Source: Leptobrachium leishanense
Lineage: Eukaryota > Chordata > Amphibia > Anura > Megophryidae
Length of the DNA: 64,000 bases
Assembly: GCA_009667805.1 (NCBI GenBank)
Contig: CM019067.1
Span: 243,695,721 to 243,759,720 of the forward strand
Direction of reading: 5' to 3'
How positions within the stretch are numbered: position 1 is the stretch's first letter; each line of letters starts with the position of its first letter. A program made the translations under genes and the position numbers. The notes beneath the pieces were generated by a model, which was not told the origin of the DNA, did no database searches, and worked only from the letters and a program-made list of their open reading frames with translations. Positions 1 through 10,236 of this stretch are shown here, one piece after another.

Positions 1-694
1 AAAATATCCTACGTATTACAGAGGAACTGTTTTCTCAATGCAACATTACCATTATGGGACATTATCAGAAAGTATTCCAAACTAAACGACCAGACGACTC
101 TACTACAACCAAAAAATGGATTGTTCTACAGAGAGAAGAAGATATACGTTCCCCCTGAAGCAAAGAATAGTATATTAAACCATTTCCATGATTCGCCCCT
201 AGGAGGTCACGCCGGAATATACAAAACGAAGGAAAGTATAGCACGCTTATTCTGGTGGTCTGGAATATCAAGAGATATAGCAAAGAGGTTGAAGCCTAGG
301 CAAGCCAGATGGGCTCTCTTCTTTTCTAGATTCGTCTTTAACATAACATATAGACCAGGAAAAAGGAACGGTAAAGCTGACGCTCTATCCAGAAGTATAG
401 AATCCAGACAGAAATCCGAAATATCCTACGTATTACCGAGGAACTGTTTTCTCAATGCAACATTACCATTATGGGACATTATCAGAAAGTATTCCAAACT
501 AAACGACCAGACGACTCTACTACAACCAAAAAATGGATTGTTCTACAGAGAGAAGAAGATATACGTTCCCCCTGAAGCAAAGAATAGTATATTAAACCAT
601 TTCCATGATTCGCCCCTAGGAGATCACGCCGGAATATACAAAACGAAGGAAAGTATAGCACGCTTATTCTGGTGGCCTGGAATGTCAAGAGATA
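1..694 (+). repeat. 417-bp in-frame tandem duplication inside gypsy pol
   Basis: Bases 3-270 recur at 420-687 with very few substitutions. The period is 417 bases, so the reading frame is kept. The left edge is cut by the window start, so the full extent and copy number are unknown. Confidence 0.85.
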
Positions 695-735
695 TACGTC
701 ACTCATTGTACAGTATGTATAAGATCCAAAGATGA
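1..735 (+). pseudogene. gypsy pol: RNase H tail, linker and zinc finger, tandemly duplicated
   Basis: An open stretch runs from before position 1 to a stop at 733-735. It encodes an RNase H C-terminus (RPGKRNGKADALSRS), a linker, and the HAGIYKT...ARLFWWPGMSRDI start of the integrase zinc-binding region. The linker and zinc-finger part occurs twice (about 1-270 and 418-690, offset 417 bases, 139 codons), so the RNase H tail now sits between two copies. After SRDI the frame slips by one base near 697; the true continuation, with the CxxC of the H2C2 finger (CTVC), is in the next frame. The protein would be non-functional. Confidence 0.8.
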
Positions 736-802
736 TAAAAAGAAACCGCAGGGTCTACTACAACCACTTAAAATACCAGAAGCCCCTTGGCAAGATATTT
801 CT

Positions 803-1438
803 ATGGATTTCATAGTAGACCTCCCACCATCTAACGGGCATACAACCATACTAGTAGTAGTAGATCGCTTCTCCAAGATGAGCCATTTCATAGCCACTAA
901 AACCATCCCTTCTGCTAAAGATACTGCTACGATCTTCATTAAAGAAATATTTCGTCTGCACGGCTTACCTGAAACCATAGTAACAGATAGAGGTACCCAA
1001 TTTACTGCCAAGTTTTGGCTGGAATTCTGTAAAGGTCTACACATAAAACGCTCCTTGTCTACCGCCTACCACCCCCAGGCTAATGGACAGACTGAACGTA
1101 CTAACGCTACTTTGGAACAATACCTCCGCTGTTTCGTGACCTACCTACAATCCAACTGGAATGATCTACTACCCATAGCCGAATTTGTCTACAACAACCA
1201 GATCCATAAATCAACGTCTATGACCCCTTTCTTTATCAATACCGGAAGACACCCCTCAATGTTACCAGGTTCTTCGCTCTATACCCCCTGTCCTGCAGCT
1301 AATGATAGATTGCAATCCATTTCCAGAATCACGGAGAAAGTTAAGAGAATGCTACAGAGAGCCCAATGGAGATACAAAATATATGCTGATCGTAAAAGAA
1401 CGACTGCTCCGTTATACGAAGAAGGTCATCGAGTGTGA
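803..1438 (+). pseudogene. gypsy integrase catalytic core
   Basis: The frame encodes the integrase core that joins element cDNA to chromosomal DNA in the nucleus. The DDE triad is visible: D2 in MDFIVDLPP, D62 in VTDRGTQF and E98 in GQTERTN, a D-35-E spacing. The listed start is only the first ATG; in-frame coding (KPQGLLQPLKIPEAPWQDI) extends back to about 697, where a one-base slip separates it from the zinc finger. It stops at TGA 1436-1438 after EEGHRV, where related elements usually have Trp. The frame is open again directly after the stop, so this looks like a point nonsense change. Confidence 0.85.
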
Positions 1439-1842
1439 CTATCTACCCGATACATTAAATTGAACTGTCCTTCGAAGAAATTGGGCCCCCGATTTCTTGG
1501 GCCTTATGAGATAGAAACCGTCCTCTCTCCCACGACGGTTCGCCTACGGCTACCGGCCTCTCTGAAAATTCATCCCGTATTCCATGTCTCATTGATTAAA
1601 CCTCAGACTACAGATCCTTTCGTTCACCGTACTCTCCCTCCTCCGGGTCTGATAAGCGCCCGTGATAACGAAGTTTACGAGGTATCAAAAATTATGGACT
1701 CTCGTATGTATCATAGAAACCCGTTGGAAGGGTTATGAACCCGTCGATGACTCTTGGATATCAGCGTTGGATGTCGATGCTCCGTCCCTAGTGCGCCGTT
1801 TTCATGCGGCTCACCCTGATCGCCCACGGAGTGGTCGCCTTG
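1439..1842 (+). pseudogene. gypsy integrase C-terminal region and chromodomain
   Basis: Following the nonsense codon the same frame continues with a GPY/F-type segment (KLGPRFLGPYEIE, then HPVFHVSLIKP) and enters a chromodomain ([13 protein letters not shown]). A small deletion with frame change near 1722 moves the rest ([13 protein letters not shown]) to another frame. The body ends near TGA 1842-1844. Chromodomains of this class bias insertion toward marked chromatin; that is family knowledge, not visible here. Confidence 0.75.
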
Positions 1843-1853
1843 TGAGGGGGTTA

Positions 1854-2890
1854 TGTCAGGATTCCCCCCTTACCGGCGGTATAAGTCCTGTAGCGGCGCC
1901 TCCTGCGGGTCCCCGAGAGGTGACTGTGCGGCATGGCGAGGCGTTGGCACTGCCACGTGTCGGCGCGCAGGCCGGAGCCTCCTTCGTCGCCGGAGAAGAC
2001 CTTCCGCGCATGCGCATGGTCCCGAGCGGCCTTATGGGCATGGAGAGATGCCGGCGCAGACAGATGACGTCGGCGCTATCCCCGGCTGCCTAAATGAGAC
2101 ACCCTATAAAGGAAACATCAGTGGGGTAAGTCGAGGCTCTAATATTTTGTATATATGCTGAGCTAATTTCCTTCCTTATTATCTGTGATTCCTTGAATGC
2201 TGATTGATTCCCCTTGTTGACGACCTATTGCCTGGATACGACTTACGCACCGAACTCTGCCTGCCTCACGACCTTATTGCCTGGATACGACTTAGGCACC
2301 GAACTCTGCCTGCCTCACGACTTTATTGCCTGGATACGACTTATACGTAGAACCCTGCTAGCCCATGACCTATGCTACTAACATCGACCATTCTTAACGG
2401 GGTAATTATTGAGAGATATTCATAATCAAGTCGTCTGGTATAACATTCATAAGAACGATCTACCACCTGATCTACTACGAACCTGACGCCACTGGTACAA
2501 GCAGACAGGTTGCGATATATATCATTCCTCCTGACTCTGATACTCGCTACGTACAGGCAAGATTGCTACACAGTGGTTCCTCCTATACCTATTATCATCT
2601 AAGACACTTTTCTTGGTCGATTCCTGACACTTCTGCATTCCCAAAACCTCCACCACTGCACTCTACCACAATACCACAGAGGAGTTACTTACGGTGTGAA
2701 GGCACTTGCTGCCACCAAAGGCACAATATTTGGGTGCACTGCCACTGACGCCTATACCAGATTCATATCATTTTAATATTTGACCGCAGGGTCCAACCCT
2801 GCACTCTTCCACAATACCACAGAGGGGTTATGGTGTGACGGCACTGTTGCCGACACTAAAGGCCCAATTTTAAAGTACCTATTGTTACTT
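1854..2890 (+). mobile_element. probable 3' LTR of the gypsy element
   Basis: Non-coding sequence follows pol directly and opens with TGTCAGG at 1854, a plausible LTR start. CTATAAAGG at 2101-2109 is a TATA-like box. A 49-bp tandem repeat lies at 2227-2360, and a degenerate CCACAATACCACAGAGG unit repeats at 2666 and 2809. No second LTR is in the window, so the 3' boundary is an estimate. Confidence 0.5.
2227..2360 (+). repeat. 49-bp minisatellite in LTR, about 2.7 copies
   Basis: Units start at 2227, 2276 and 2325, each opening ATTGCCTGGATACGACTTA. The first two are nearly identical; the third diverges after 36 bases. Confidence 0.9.
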
Positions 2891-2954
2891 TCATCCAAAG
2901 CCTGCATACGTTTCACCATGATTTAGCCAAAAAAAACCCACTAAACTTGTTCTG

Positions 2955-3688
2955 CTCATCACTAGTGGTAGTGTCATGGCGTGGGCATGTATGGCTGCCA
3001 ATGGAACTTGTTCTCTTGTATTTATTGATGATGTGACTGCTGACAAAAGCAGCAGGATGAATTCTGAAGTGTTTCGGGCAATATTATCTGCTCACATTCA
3101 GCCAAATGCTGCAGAACTCATTGGACGGCGCTTCACAGTGCAGATGGACAATGACCCAAAGCATTCTGCAAAAGCAACCAAAGAGTTTTTGAAGGGACAG
3201 AAGTGGAATGTTATGCAATGGCCAAGTCAATCACCTGACCTGAATCCCATTGAGCATGCATTTCACTTGCTGAAGACAAAACTGAATGCAAAATGCCCCA
3301 AGAACAAGCAGGAACTGAAGACAGTTGCAGTAGAGGCCTGGCAGAGCATCACCAGGGATGAAACCCAGCGTCTGGTGATGTCTATGCGTTACAGACTTCA
3401 GGCTGTGATTGACTGCAAAGGATTTGCAACCAAGTATTAAGAAGGGAAAGTTTGATTTATGATTATTATTCTGTCCCATTACCTTTGGTCCCTTAACAAG
3501 TGGGAGGCACATCTGCAAACTGCTGTAAGTCCTACACCATTCACCTGAGTTGGATGTACATACCCTTAAAGCTGACAGTCTGTAGTTAAAGCACATTGTG
3601 TTTGTTTCATTCCAACTCCATTGTGGTGGTGTATAGAGTCAAAGATGTTAGAATTGTGTCGCTGTCCCAATATTTCTGGACCTGACTG
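2955..3688 (+). mobile_element. Tc1/mariner element, 3' half
   Basis: The fragment ends with the terminal repeat TTTCTGGACCTGACTG followed by target TA at 3689-3690. The 5' half is missing and the left edge abuts the gypsy LTR. It is the same family as the element at 32873-34791, in opposite orientation. Confidence 0.85.
2976..3440 (+). pseudogene. Tc1-type transposase, C-terminal half
   Basis: An open frame of 155 codons holds the second half of a DD34E transposase, which cuts and joins the element ends. DNDPKHSAKATKEFLKG carries the second catalytic Asp and [15 protein letters not shown] the Glu. The N-terminal DNA-binding helices and first Asp are absent, so the product cannot be active. 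Unlike the copy at 33101-34156, it keeps the DND motif. Confidence 0.85.
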
Positions 3689-3690
3689 TA

Positions 3691-4374
3691 TATGGACGAT
3701 TACAGTATTTTCTGCTTTGGCGCATTCGTAGGGAAATGTCAATGGCCTTTACCTGTTCTATGTTCTAAAATATATGTAATTTGCTTTTTTTTTCTAGATT
3801 AAATACATATTCCAACCACAATGTTTATTTATTGATTTGTGCCCAATTTGATAATGTTAATTTTACAAGGGATGTGATTTATAGAATTCACTTTATTTTA
3901 AATGCCCCTACGGCAACTATTATTCTTTCTGCCCATTGCAGTCTGTCAGAAAGAATATTAGAGAATTTTTATTCCTATTTCAATTTTTTTTGCTCTATAT
4001 TATAATTGACCTTTTAAAGAATAAATGATTGATACAACTCAAGAGTGAACTGTATCAAAGTTTCAGGTCCATACATATAAACATAATATAAAGAAAAAAG
4101 ACCCAGAAAGAAAGGGTCATACATGCAAGTAGAGGAGAAAGAATAGGCAACACATGTGTAGATTCAATGATCAAATGTAATCAACAGTGCATTGTACTGC
4201 GAGCTGATCAAGGCTATCAGTTAAATTAAAAAATGCAGAGAATTCACTGACATTGCATGTGGCTTGTTGTCAATGGAGGCTGAATGATATTGTATTTCTA
4301 ATTATCAGAGTATATGGAAAAATTTAATTTTTGCAACTCATTTATTTTACCTGCTTTGGCAATCCATTCTGGTG

Positions 4375-4377
<3 letters not shown>
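3691..4377. other. AT-rich interval with no recognised feature
   Basis: No convincing coding sequence or repeat. Open stretches are AT-rich and not protein-like. Confidence 0.5.

Positions 4378-4402
<25 letters not shown>
4378..4402. repeat. (TA)n microsatellite
   Basis: Alternating TA of about 25 bases at the left edge of the Penelope-like fragment. Confidence 0.9.
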
Positions 4403-4405
<3 letters not shown>

Positions 4406-4444
4406 TACGAGTATAGTTTTTATTGGACTAACAGTTACATTTAA

Positions 4445-4485
4445 AAGACAAGCTTTCGAGAGTATTCCTCCCTTCCTCAGGTCTT
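4445..4485 (-). ncRNA. hammerhead-ribozyme-like motif, left copy
   Basis: Reverse complement of the motif at 5342-5382, 41 bases, same sequence in its core. See that entry for the fold. Confidence 0.5.
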
Positions 4486-4784
4486 GATGCTAACTGATCA
4501 GTTCCTAGGATAGAACATTAGGACATTAGGGGTCACATGGGTGAGGGGATTGGATGTCGTAAAAGTGAGAGTCAAATGGTATGTTTGAAATGGGAAAATA
4601 AATGCATGAGGGATCTTGGGCCCATAATAAAACAACAGATAAGATCATACCACCTAGAATGAAAAAGAAGAAAAAAAGGAGAGAAAAAAAAAAACAGACA
4701 GCACAGTGAAGGCTGAAAGAGACATGGGGAAAAAAAAGAAAAGGAATTCAAGAAGAAACAAAACAGCCGCCAGAATATAGAATA

Positions 4785-5110
4785 TTATGTGACATTATGA
4801 TAATGGGTTAAAAACTCAGAATCGACATTGAGTCCGGCATTTATGGTGTTAAAATATGTGATCATTTTCATTTCATATGTTTTGCGTTCACGGTTGTCTT
4901 TAAAATGCCCTTTGAGGATTTTAATTTTGAGATTTTGGATGGAGTGGCCTGTTAGATTGAAGTGATGTCCCACCACGGGTGGTTCTTGGAGTGTCTGTGC
5001 TGGTTCATCCTGAGATTTAGTTTAAGGCTGGTTTCACCAATATTGCAGCCCTTATCACACGCCGTGCACTGGATCATATATACGACATTGGCAGACGTGC
5101 AAAGGTACGA
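4785..5110 (-). pseudogene. Penelope-like GIY-YIG endonuclease, C-terminal part
   Basis: Read on the minus strand, 5110-4990 encodes NVVYMIQCTACDKGCNIGET, matching the V-Y-I-C-x2-C...IGET core of Penelope-type GIY-YIG domains; the usual YIG Tyr is Asn here. A frame change near 4975 separates it from the next block (VVGHHFNLTGHSIQNLKIK), which carries the downstream conserved His/Asn region and ends at the stop at 4785. The domain nicks target DNA to prime reverse transcription. The RT is missing and the frame is broken. Confidence 0.75.
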
Positions 5111-5341
5111 GCCCTTGATGTTGCGTGTGGCGTTGTTGTGCTGTGCAGTGCTGCTGTCACTTATGTGTTGGCACAGTTTGCAGTGGGGTTTGTTGCAGCG
5201 TTTAGTCCCATTCTGTATGTCGTCCTGTTCCTGAGTGAGTTTGCTGCAGACCAGTTTTTGCCTCAGGTTGGGGGGTTGCTTGAATGCCAGTAAGGGGAGC
5301 TGTGGAAATAGTTATATTTTAGGAACTGATCAGTTAGCATC

Positions 5342-5382
5342 AAGACCTGAGGAAGGGAGGAATACTCTCGAAAGCTTGTCTT
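5342..5382 (+). ncRNA. hammerhead-ribozyme-like motif, right copy
   Basis: Elements in order: stem I AAGAC (5342-5346), core CTGAGGA (5347-5353, fits CUGANGA), one extra A, stem II GGGAG/CTCTC (5355-5359 with 5365-5369), GAAA (5370-5373), a minimal AGCT-type stem III, then GTCTT (5378-5382) closing stem I. Predicted cleavage is before G5378. A tiny palindromic stem III is typical of retroelement hammerheads thought to work as dimers. The extra A before stem II is a weakness. Fold by eye only. Confidence 0.5.
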
Positions 5383-5493
5383 TTAAATGTAACTGTTAGT
5401 CCAATAAAAAAGGTATCACTACGTACTACTATACTCGTAATTTTGGCATCTGGACTAACACGGCCTATTGAATTTATAATGTAAGTGTAATTA

Positions 5494-5537
5494 TATATAT
5501 ATATACATATATATATATATTACACACACACACACAC
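5494..5537. repeat. (TA)n followed by (CA)n microsatellite
   Basis: Interrupted alternating TA, then CACACA, at the right flank of the Penelope-like fragment. Confidence 0.9.
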
Positions 5538-5595
5538 TTACAACGGTTGTGGTGGAGGACAAAAAGTGAGATAAAAAGCCTCCACGCTATTATGG

Positions 5596-6106
5596 TTATG
5601 TTTATTATTGCAGAAGCCATCTGCACATCACAGCAATTCAAAGAACTCTCATCCCAGAACCCCCGTGCTACATTCCCCATATGCAGCGAGGAATTCTGGG
5701 TAGGACATGCAAATGACATCTGTCCTACTTTTATGCATCCTGGGTCTGTTATTACACAGAACCCTTAAATCAATGCCTTGCCATACTAGATTGCTTTTTT
5801 TTTTTAGCAGAGATAAGGTTTATGCAACTGGTCAAACCCACTCCTAAAACAGCACTGTCCTAGGAGTGACTTTGACCAGTTGCATAAATGTTATCTGCTA
5901 AAAAAAAAGTCATCTAGTGTGGCGTGGCATTGATTTAAGGCTTTTGTGTAATAACAGACCCAGGATGCATTAAAGTGAGACAGATGTCATTTACATGTCC
6001 TACCCAGAATTCCTTGCTGCATATGGGGAATGTAGCACAGGAGCTCTGGGGAGCAGTTCTTTTGAATTGCTGTGATGTGCAGATGGCTTCTGCAATAATA
6101 AACATA
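5596..6106. mobile_element. Fold-back element, ~250-bp arms
   Basis: Sequence from TTATGTTTATTATTGCAGAAG (5596) reads back as its reverse complement ending at 6106, with a centre near 5850 (CACTCCTA...TAGGAGTG). Arms are about 90 percent alike by eye and have almost no spacer. It is non-coding. The mobile class is unknown, though the form is that of a fold-back or MITE-type element. Confidence 0.75.
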
Positions 6107-6108
6107 TA

Positions 6109-6188
6109 CACTATATTGCCAAAAGTATTTGCTCACCCATCCAAATCAGGAGCTGGGCAGGTGAGCAAATACTTTTGGCAATATAGTG
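6109..6188. mobile_element. 80-bp Tc1-type mini-element
   Basis: A 29-bp terminal repeat starting CACTATATTGCCAAAAGTAT is mirrored at the right end with a 22-bp spacer. TA flanks both ends (6107-6108, 6189-6190), the Tc1/mariner target. It has no coding room and sits at the right edge of the fold-back element. Confidence 0.9.
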
Positions 6189-6296
6189 TATATGCTGCAA
6201 TCCTGAAAAAGGTCATCATTCACATTGATCTTCTGCTTATTTAGCCATTGAGCTGAATTTACTAAGCATATAAGCATAGCTATCAAGGGAGATGTT

Positions 6297-6366
6297 ATTT
6301 ATTTATTTGCAAAGTATTTTACCAGGAAGGATACATTGAGATTTCTCTCGTTTTCAAGTATGTCCT
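6297..6366 (-). repeat. SINE 3' tail
   Basis: Minus-strand copy of a tail repeated at 35700, 45148, 53300 and 59280: TATCCTTCCTGGTAAAAT-type sequence ending in ATAA repeats. Only the complete copy at 59145-59340 shows RNA polymerase III boxes. Confidence 0.7.
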
Positions 6367-6861
6367 GTTGTATAGAGTTGGGGGTATATGTAGTCAATGT
6401 AAGATAGTATAGGGAAACCTAATGGGGGCATAGATAGTAGCAGGGATTTAACTAGTGGCAAGTTAGGGGTTAGGAATTATAGGATTAACTGTAGTTAGGA
6501 GAGGGGTTCCATAGTATCCATAGCATTAATTAGTAGAAATCATGGTAGTGGAAGGTCTTGCTAGTTGGGGTTACAAGTAGTGGGGTAATTAGAGCATGGA
6601 GTTAAATAACTCGAGGAATAGGTGATGGGGTAGGTAGTGTATGGGCTAACTAATATAATTAGATAAGGAAAGAGCAAGAGTGAATCATGTGGGGGCTGGG
6701 GTACCCCCTTATTCATTTGGGCGATGTGGGCCCCATCGGTTGTGGAATGTGGAGGAGGGGGCTTGCATCAGTCATGCATGGGACAAATTGCTACCTGCTA
6801 TTCCAAACCAAAGGGAATGCTAGTTAAATGGCTACTTAGGATTGTTATTGTGAGTAATTAC
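6367..6861. other. No recognised feature
   Basis: G-rich, low-information non-coding sequence with loosely repeated TAGGGG-type words. Confidence 0.4.
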
Positions 6862-6864
6862 CTA

Positions 6865-7755
6865 CAGGGTTATTCAAAGAGATCCGAATGGCTGGAGAAA
6901 GGTAACCGAATGCTGAAAATCAGCATTCGGTTCCCTTTCTTGGCCATTCGGCTATCCAGAGAGCAGGCAATACGCCAAATCCTGGCGAATTGCCTGCACA
7001 TTCGGTGCCTGTTCGGTGCCTGTTCGAGGGCAGTGACATCCCCATGAAAAAGCACTGCTTCAGCTATTCAGAGAACACAAACCAGCAGTGAAAGGTTCCC
7101 GAATTGCCCTGCCATTCGGTGGTTTCATGCGACAGGTTTATTGAGGAGAATCCCATAGGCTTCAATGTAAAAAATATTCAGATTTTAATTCAATATCTAA
7201 TAAACTATTCATTATAAAATTCTGCAGTAAAGAGTCTCTATATTTATAGATTTTTTCGGATATTTTAAGCATTTTTCTGTTTTTTTTGGGTTTGTTTTAA
7301 AAAGTCCCATTTTTTTTTTTTAAGTTTACTTATTTTTTCTGTAACAGCCCTTTTTATTATCATTCCCTGGACCTCAGATGTAGATTTCAGACATTTTCGC
7401 TCAGTTTCTTTGCAAACAGCCTTTCACTTTTCAATCATTCATGCAAACTGTTTTCCTAATTTATTCACTGCCTTCTTCTGCGGTGTCGGCTTTTTCCGGC
7501 GGCTTCACTGCGTGTGATCGGCTCCTGCTCGGGTTTTTCCGGCGTCTTCGACGGGTTAATCCAGATGTTTTTGCGGGTTTTCGGCGTGCATTCTCCAGGT
7601 TTTTGGCAGCTTTTCCCTGCACTTCGACAGCTCTGTGATGCTTGCTGAATACACCGCAGGGTAGCCGAAATGGGAAAGCCGATTTGCACCGAATTGAAGA
7701 GACCGAAAAGTCACTGAACGTGCGGTGACTTTTCGAATCTCTTTGAATAACCCTG
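6865..7755 (+). mobile_element. CCGAA-rich non-autonomous DNA transposon, copy 1
   Basis: Ends are CAGGGTTATTCAAAGAGA and its complement, flanked by a 3-bp duplication CTA (6862-6864, 7756-7758). Subterminal sequence is dense in CCGAA/TTCGG words and contains a hairpin (CCGAATGCTGAAAATCAGCATTCGG, about 6907-6931). It does not code for a transposase. A 3-bp duplication fits PIF/Harbinger or CMC-type elements, but the triplet is not the usual TWA, so the superfamily is open. Confidence 0.85.
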
Positions 7756-7758
7756 CTA

Positions 7759-8118
7759 GTATATTGGAGCGATTTATATTTTTAATTGGACTAGCATGAA
7801 CTGGCCTTGGGCATTCAGGGTCAGTTTGAATTTTGATGTAGACACTGATGACACATTGATATTCACATGATATCAATCCTCTGCAACTTTAGCTTTCTGA
7901 GGGGCTGTATTTTACATATTTAGAGCTACATTACAGGTATTTTTGCATTATAATACTGCGCCAAAATATATTTAAATGAGATATAATTTATTCAGTATAA
8001 AAATTCCATAGAGTTCGGGCAAACTTTTAAATTTTCACTTTTTGGGTTTAAGCACTGGTGGCTGCTTACTTTAACTCATGCTCCACCACGGGATCTAGTG
8101 GCTATGCTTTTTAATGAC
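7759..8118. other. Spacer between opposed transposon copies, no feature
   Basis: About 360 bases of AT-rich sequence with no coding or repeat signal. Confidence 0.4.
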
Positions 8119-8121
8119 TAA

Positions 8122-9018
8122 CAGGGTTATCCAAAGAGATTCGAAAAGTACCGAGCACGTTCGGTGACTTTTGTTCTCTTCAATTCGGTTCCTTTTGCGA
8201 TTGCATTTCGGTGACCCTGCGGTGTATTCAGCAACAGCACAGGGTCCCCGAATTGCAGGGAAAAGCTGCCGATAACCTGACGAAAACTAACCGAATGCAC
8301 GCTGAAAACAAGCAAAAACATCTGGATTAACCTTCGAAGAGGAGCCGAACGGAGCCGAAAAGGAGCCGAATCACAACAGAGCCGAAGCAGCTGTGACGTA
8401 GAGGAGGCAGTGAATAAATTAGAAAAACCATTTGTATGAATCTGGGAAAAAGAAACGCTGTTTGCAAAGAAACTACTGAGCGAAAATGTCTGAAATTTTC
8501 ACAGGAGGTCCAGGGAATGATAATAAAGAGGGCTGTTACAAAAAAAAATAAGCAAACTGAAAAAAAAAAAAAAAAAAAATCGGACTTTTTTTTTTTTTTT
8601 AAAAAATTCAGAAAAATGCTTAAAGTATCCTAAAAAATCTATAAATAAAGAGACTTTTTGCTGCAGAATTTTATAATGAACGGTTTATTAGATATTGAAT
8701 TAAAACGGGAATATTTTTAACATTGAAGCCTATGGGATTCTCCTGAATAAATTTGCCGAATTAAACCACCGAATGCAGAGCATTAGGGGAACCTTTCACT
8801 GCTGGTTTGTGTTCTCTGAATAGCCGAAGCAGTGCTTTTGATGGGGATTTCACTGCCTCGAACAGGGACCGAACAGGCACCGTATGTGCAGGCAATTCGC
8901 CAGGATTTGAGAATTGCCTGCTCTCTGGATAGCCGAATGGCCAGGAAAGGTAACCGAACGCTGATTTTCAGCGTTCGGTTACCTTTCTCAAGCAATCGAA
9001 TCTCTTTGGATAACCCTG
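8122..9018 (-). mobile_element. CCGAA-rich non-autonomous DNA transposon, copy 2 (inverted)
   Basis: Same family as 6865-7755 in reverse. Ends are CAGGGTTATCCAAAGAGA and complement, with 3-bp duplication TAA (8119-8121, 9019-9021). Four GCCGAA words occur between 8340 and 8390. A T/A run at 8560-8605 lies mid-element. No coding capacity. Confidence 0.85.
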
Positions 9019-9077
9019 TAAGAGATTGGGGCTTTTTCGTAGAAATCTCTGCCTAGCTTTACTAAGGATCGATAAAA

Positions 9078-10236
9078 TGAACCCCTTAGTGACCGGGTGG
9101 TTTTACACAAATCTGTCCTTTAGTGACCGCTGCTGTTTTTACGTTTCTGCTCTGTTAGTATTTAGGTCGAATTTTCATCTTACTCGTTTATGCAACCCAC
9201 ACATATTATACACCGTTTTTCCCGCCATTAAATGGACTTTCTAAAAATACCATTATTTCCATCATATCGAATAATTTACTATAAAAAAAATCTGAAATAT
9301 GATGAAAACAAATTGAAAAAACACACTTTTTCGTACTTTAATCCCCAAAAACCACCAAAAAAGACCCCGGCTAAATAGTTTCAGAATTTTGTCCCGAGAA
9401 TAGAAATACCCAATTTTTACATGTTTTTGCTTTTTAACCCCTTCATTGCTGAGCCAGTTCACCCATGTGCGCTGAGCTCATTCTGACTGTTTTATGCTCA
9501 TTATTTTTAGATGGCAGCCTAGGTCCTCTTTAAACTAAACTTCCCCCAAATTTTTTTTTTTTTTAATTTTGTTATTTTTAGCTTTTTTTTTTTTTACAAC
9601 GAACCTAGTCATGTTTGGCATCATTGGAAAGGCCATGATCAGGCCTTTCCAATGATGTCCAGCATGACCCTCTAGCTGGTCCTGGATCAGGAGAAAACGG
9701 GATCCAAAGGATAACTGGCCCACTGACATCCCCACACATATGGTGGGGATGCCAGTGGGTGCGGGGTGACCTGGAGGCTTGGCTGACATCAACTATGTCA
9801 GCCCCCTCCAGGTTTGAATCACGATTTGGCGTAAATGTGCACCGAATCACGATCCGGCAGTGAAATTGTTAATGCTGCACACAGCGGAAAAGGGGAGACT
9901 CTCCCCGTTCCAGCGGTGCAATTTGCAGCACTCTTGCTTCAATGGTTGGGGTGATAGAGGGCTCCAAAGGAGCCCCCCTCCCCTCCATTGATTTCAAAGA
10001 GGGGGCCTGCTGATGACGTCACCTTGCATCGTGGTGACGTCATCGAGGTCGCTGGCCCCTGTAAATCATGGGGGCAGGCTTCCTCCCTGACAGATCTGCG
10101 AGGGATCCAGCGTGGGAGGCAAGTATCGGGCAGGGAGGGAGGTTAGAAGCCGCTGATGTACTATGTATGTCCGCGGGTCTAAGGGAGACCCGTGGGCAGG
10201 ACGTACATAGTACGTCAGCGGTCATTAAGGGGTTAA
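9078..10236 (+). mobile_element. Hairpin-chain TTAA element, type A, copy 1
   Basis: Runs from (TGAA, decayed TTAA)CCCCTTAGTGACCGG to CGGTCATTAAGGGGTTAA. TTAA duplication suggests the piggyBac (or Kolobok) class. The left 450 bp is AT-rich; the right 650 bp is a string of inverted repeats: 9618-9655 (CATTGGAAAGGCC...), 9718-9759, 9769-9813, 10010-10045 and the largest at 10152-10219. There is no open frame of note. A second copy lies at 35882-37042. Confidence 0.8.
10152..10219. repeat. Terminal long hairpin of type A element
   Basis: GCTGATGTACTATGTATGTCC pairs with GGACGTACATAGTACGTCAGC across a loop that itself holds GGGTCT/AGACCC. In the second copy (about 36957-37025) two adjacent stem pairs are changed on both sides (TA to CC, partner TA to GG). 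Confidence 0.9.

Larger units (their letters stand above)
1..2890 (+). mobile_element. Ty3/gypsy (chromovirus-like) LTR retrotransposon, 3' part, decayed
   Basis: The order seen is RNase H tail, linker, H2C2 zinc finger, integrase core, GPY/F-type domain, chromodomain, then a non-coding tract that looks like the 3' LTR. This is the usual 3' half of a chromodomain Ty3/gypsy pol. The upstream protease and RT lie outside the window. The frame is broken by an in-frame duplication, a one-base shift near 697, a stop at 1436-1438 and a shift or deletion near 1722, so the copy is dead. The right edge is unclear; a Tc1 fragment starts by about 2955. Family assignment is confident, boundaries are not. 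Confidence 0.85.
4403..5460 (-). mobile_element. Penelope-like retroelement fragment with inverted terminal repeats
   Basis: Two terminal copies in opposite orientation (about 4403-4510 and 5320-5450) flank a minus-strand piece coding for a GIY-YIG-type domain. Shared terminal sequence includes TACGAGTATAG at the outer side and TGATCAGTTAGCATCAAGAC at the inner side. Penelope-like elements combine a telomerase-related RT with a GIY-YIG endonuclease and often have inverted or tandem pLTRs with hammerhead ribozymes. Only the C-terminus survives. Flanking TA runs suit the AT-rich preference of the family. Confidence 0.75.

Noticed and set aside
8436..8633. Lys/Phe-rich frame as a small protein
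   Set aside because: It runs over A and T homopolymers in the centre of a non-autonomous transposon.
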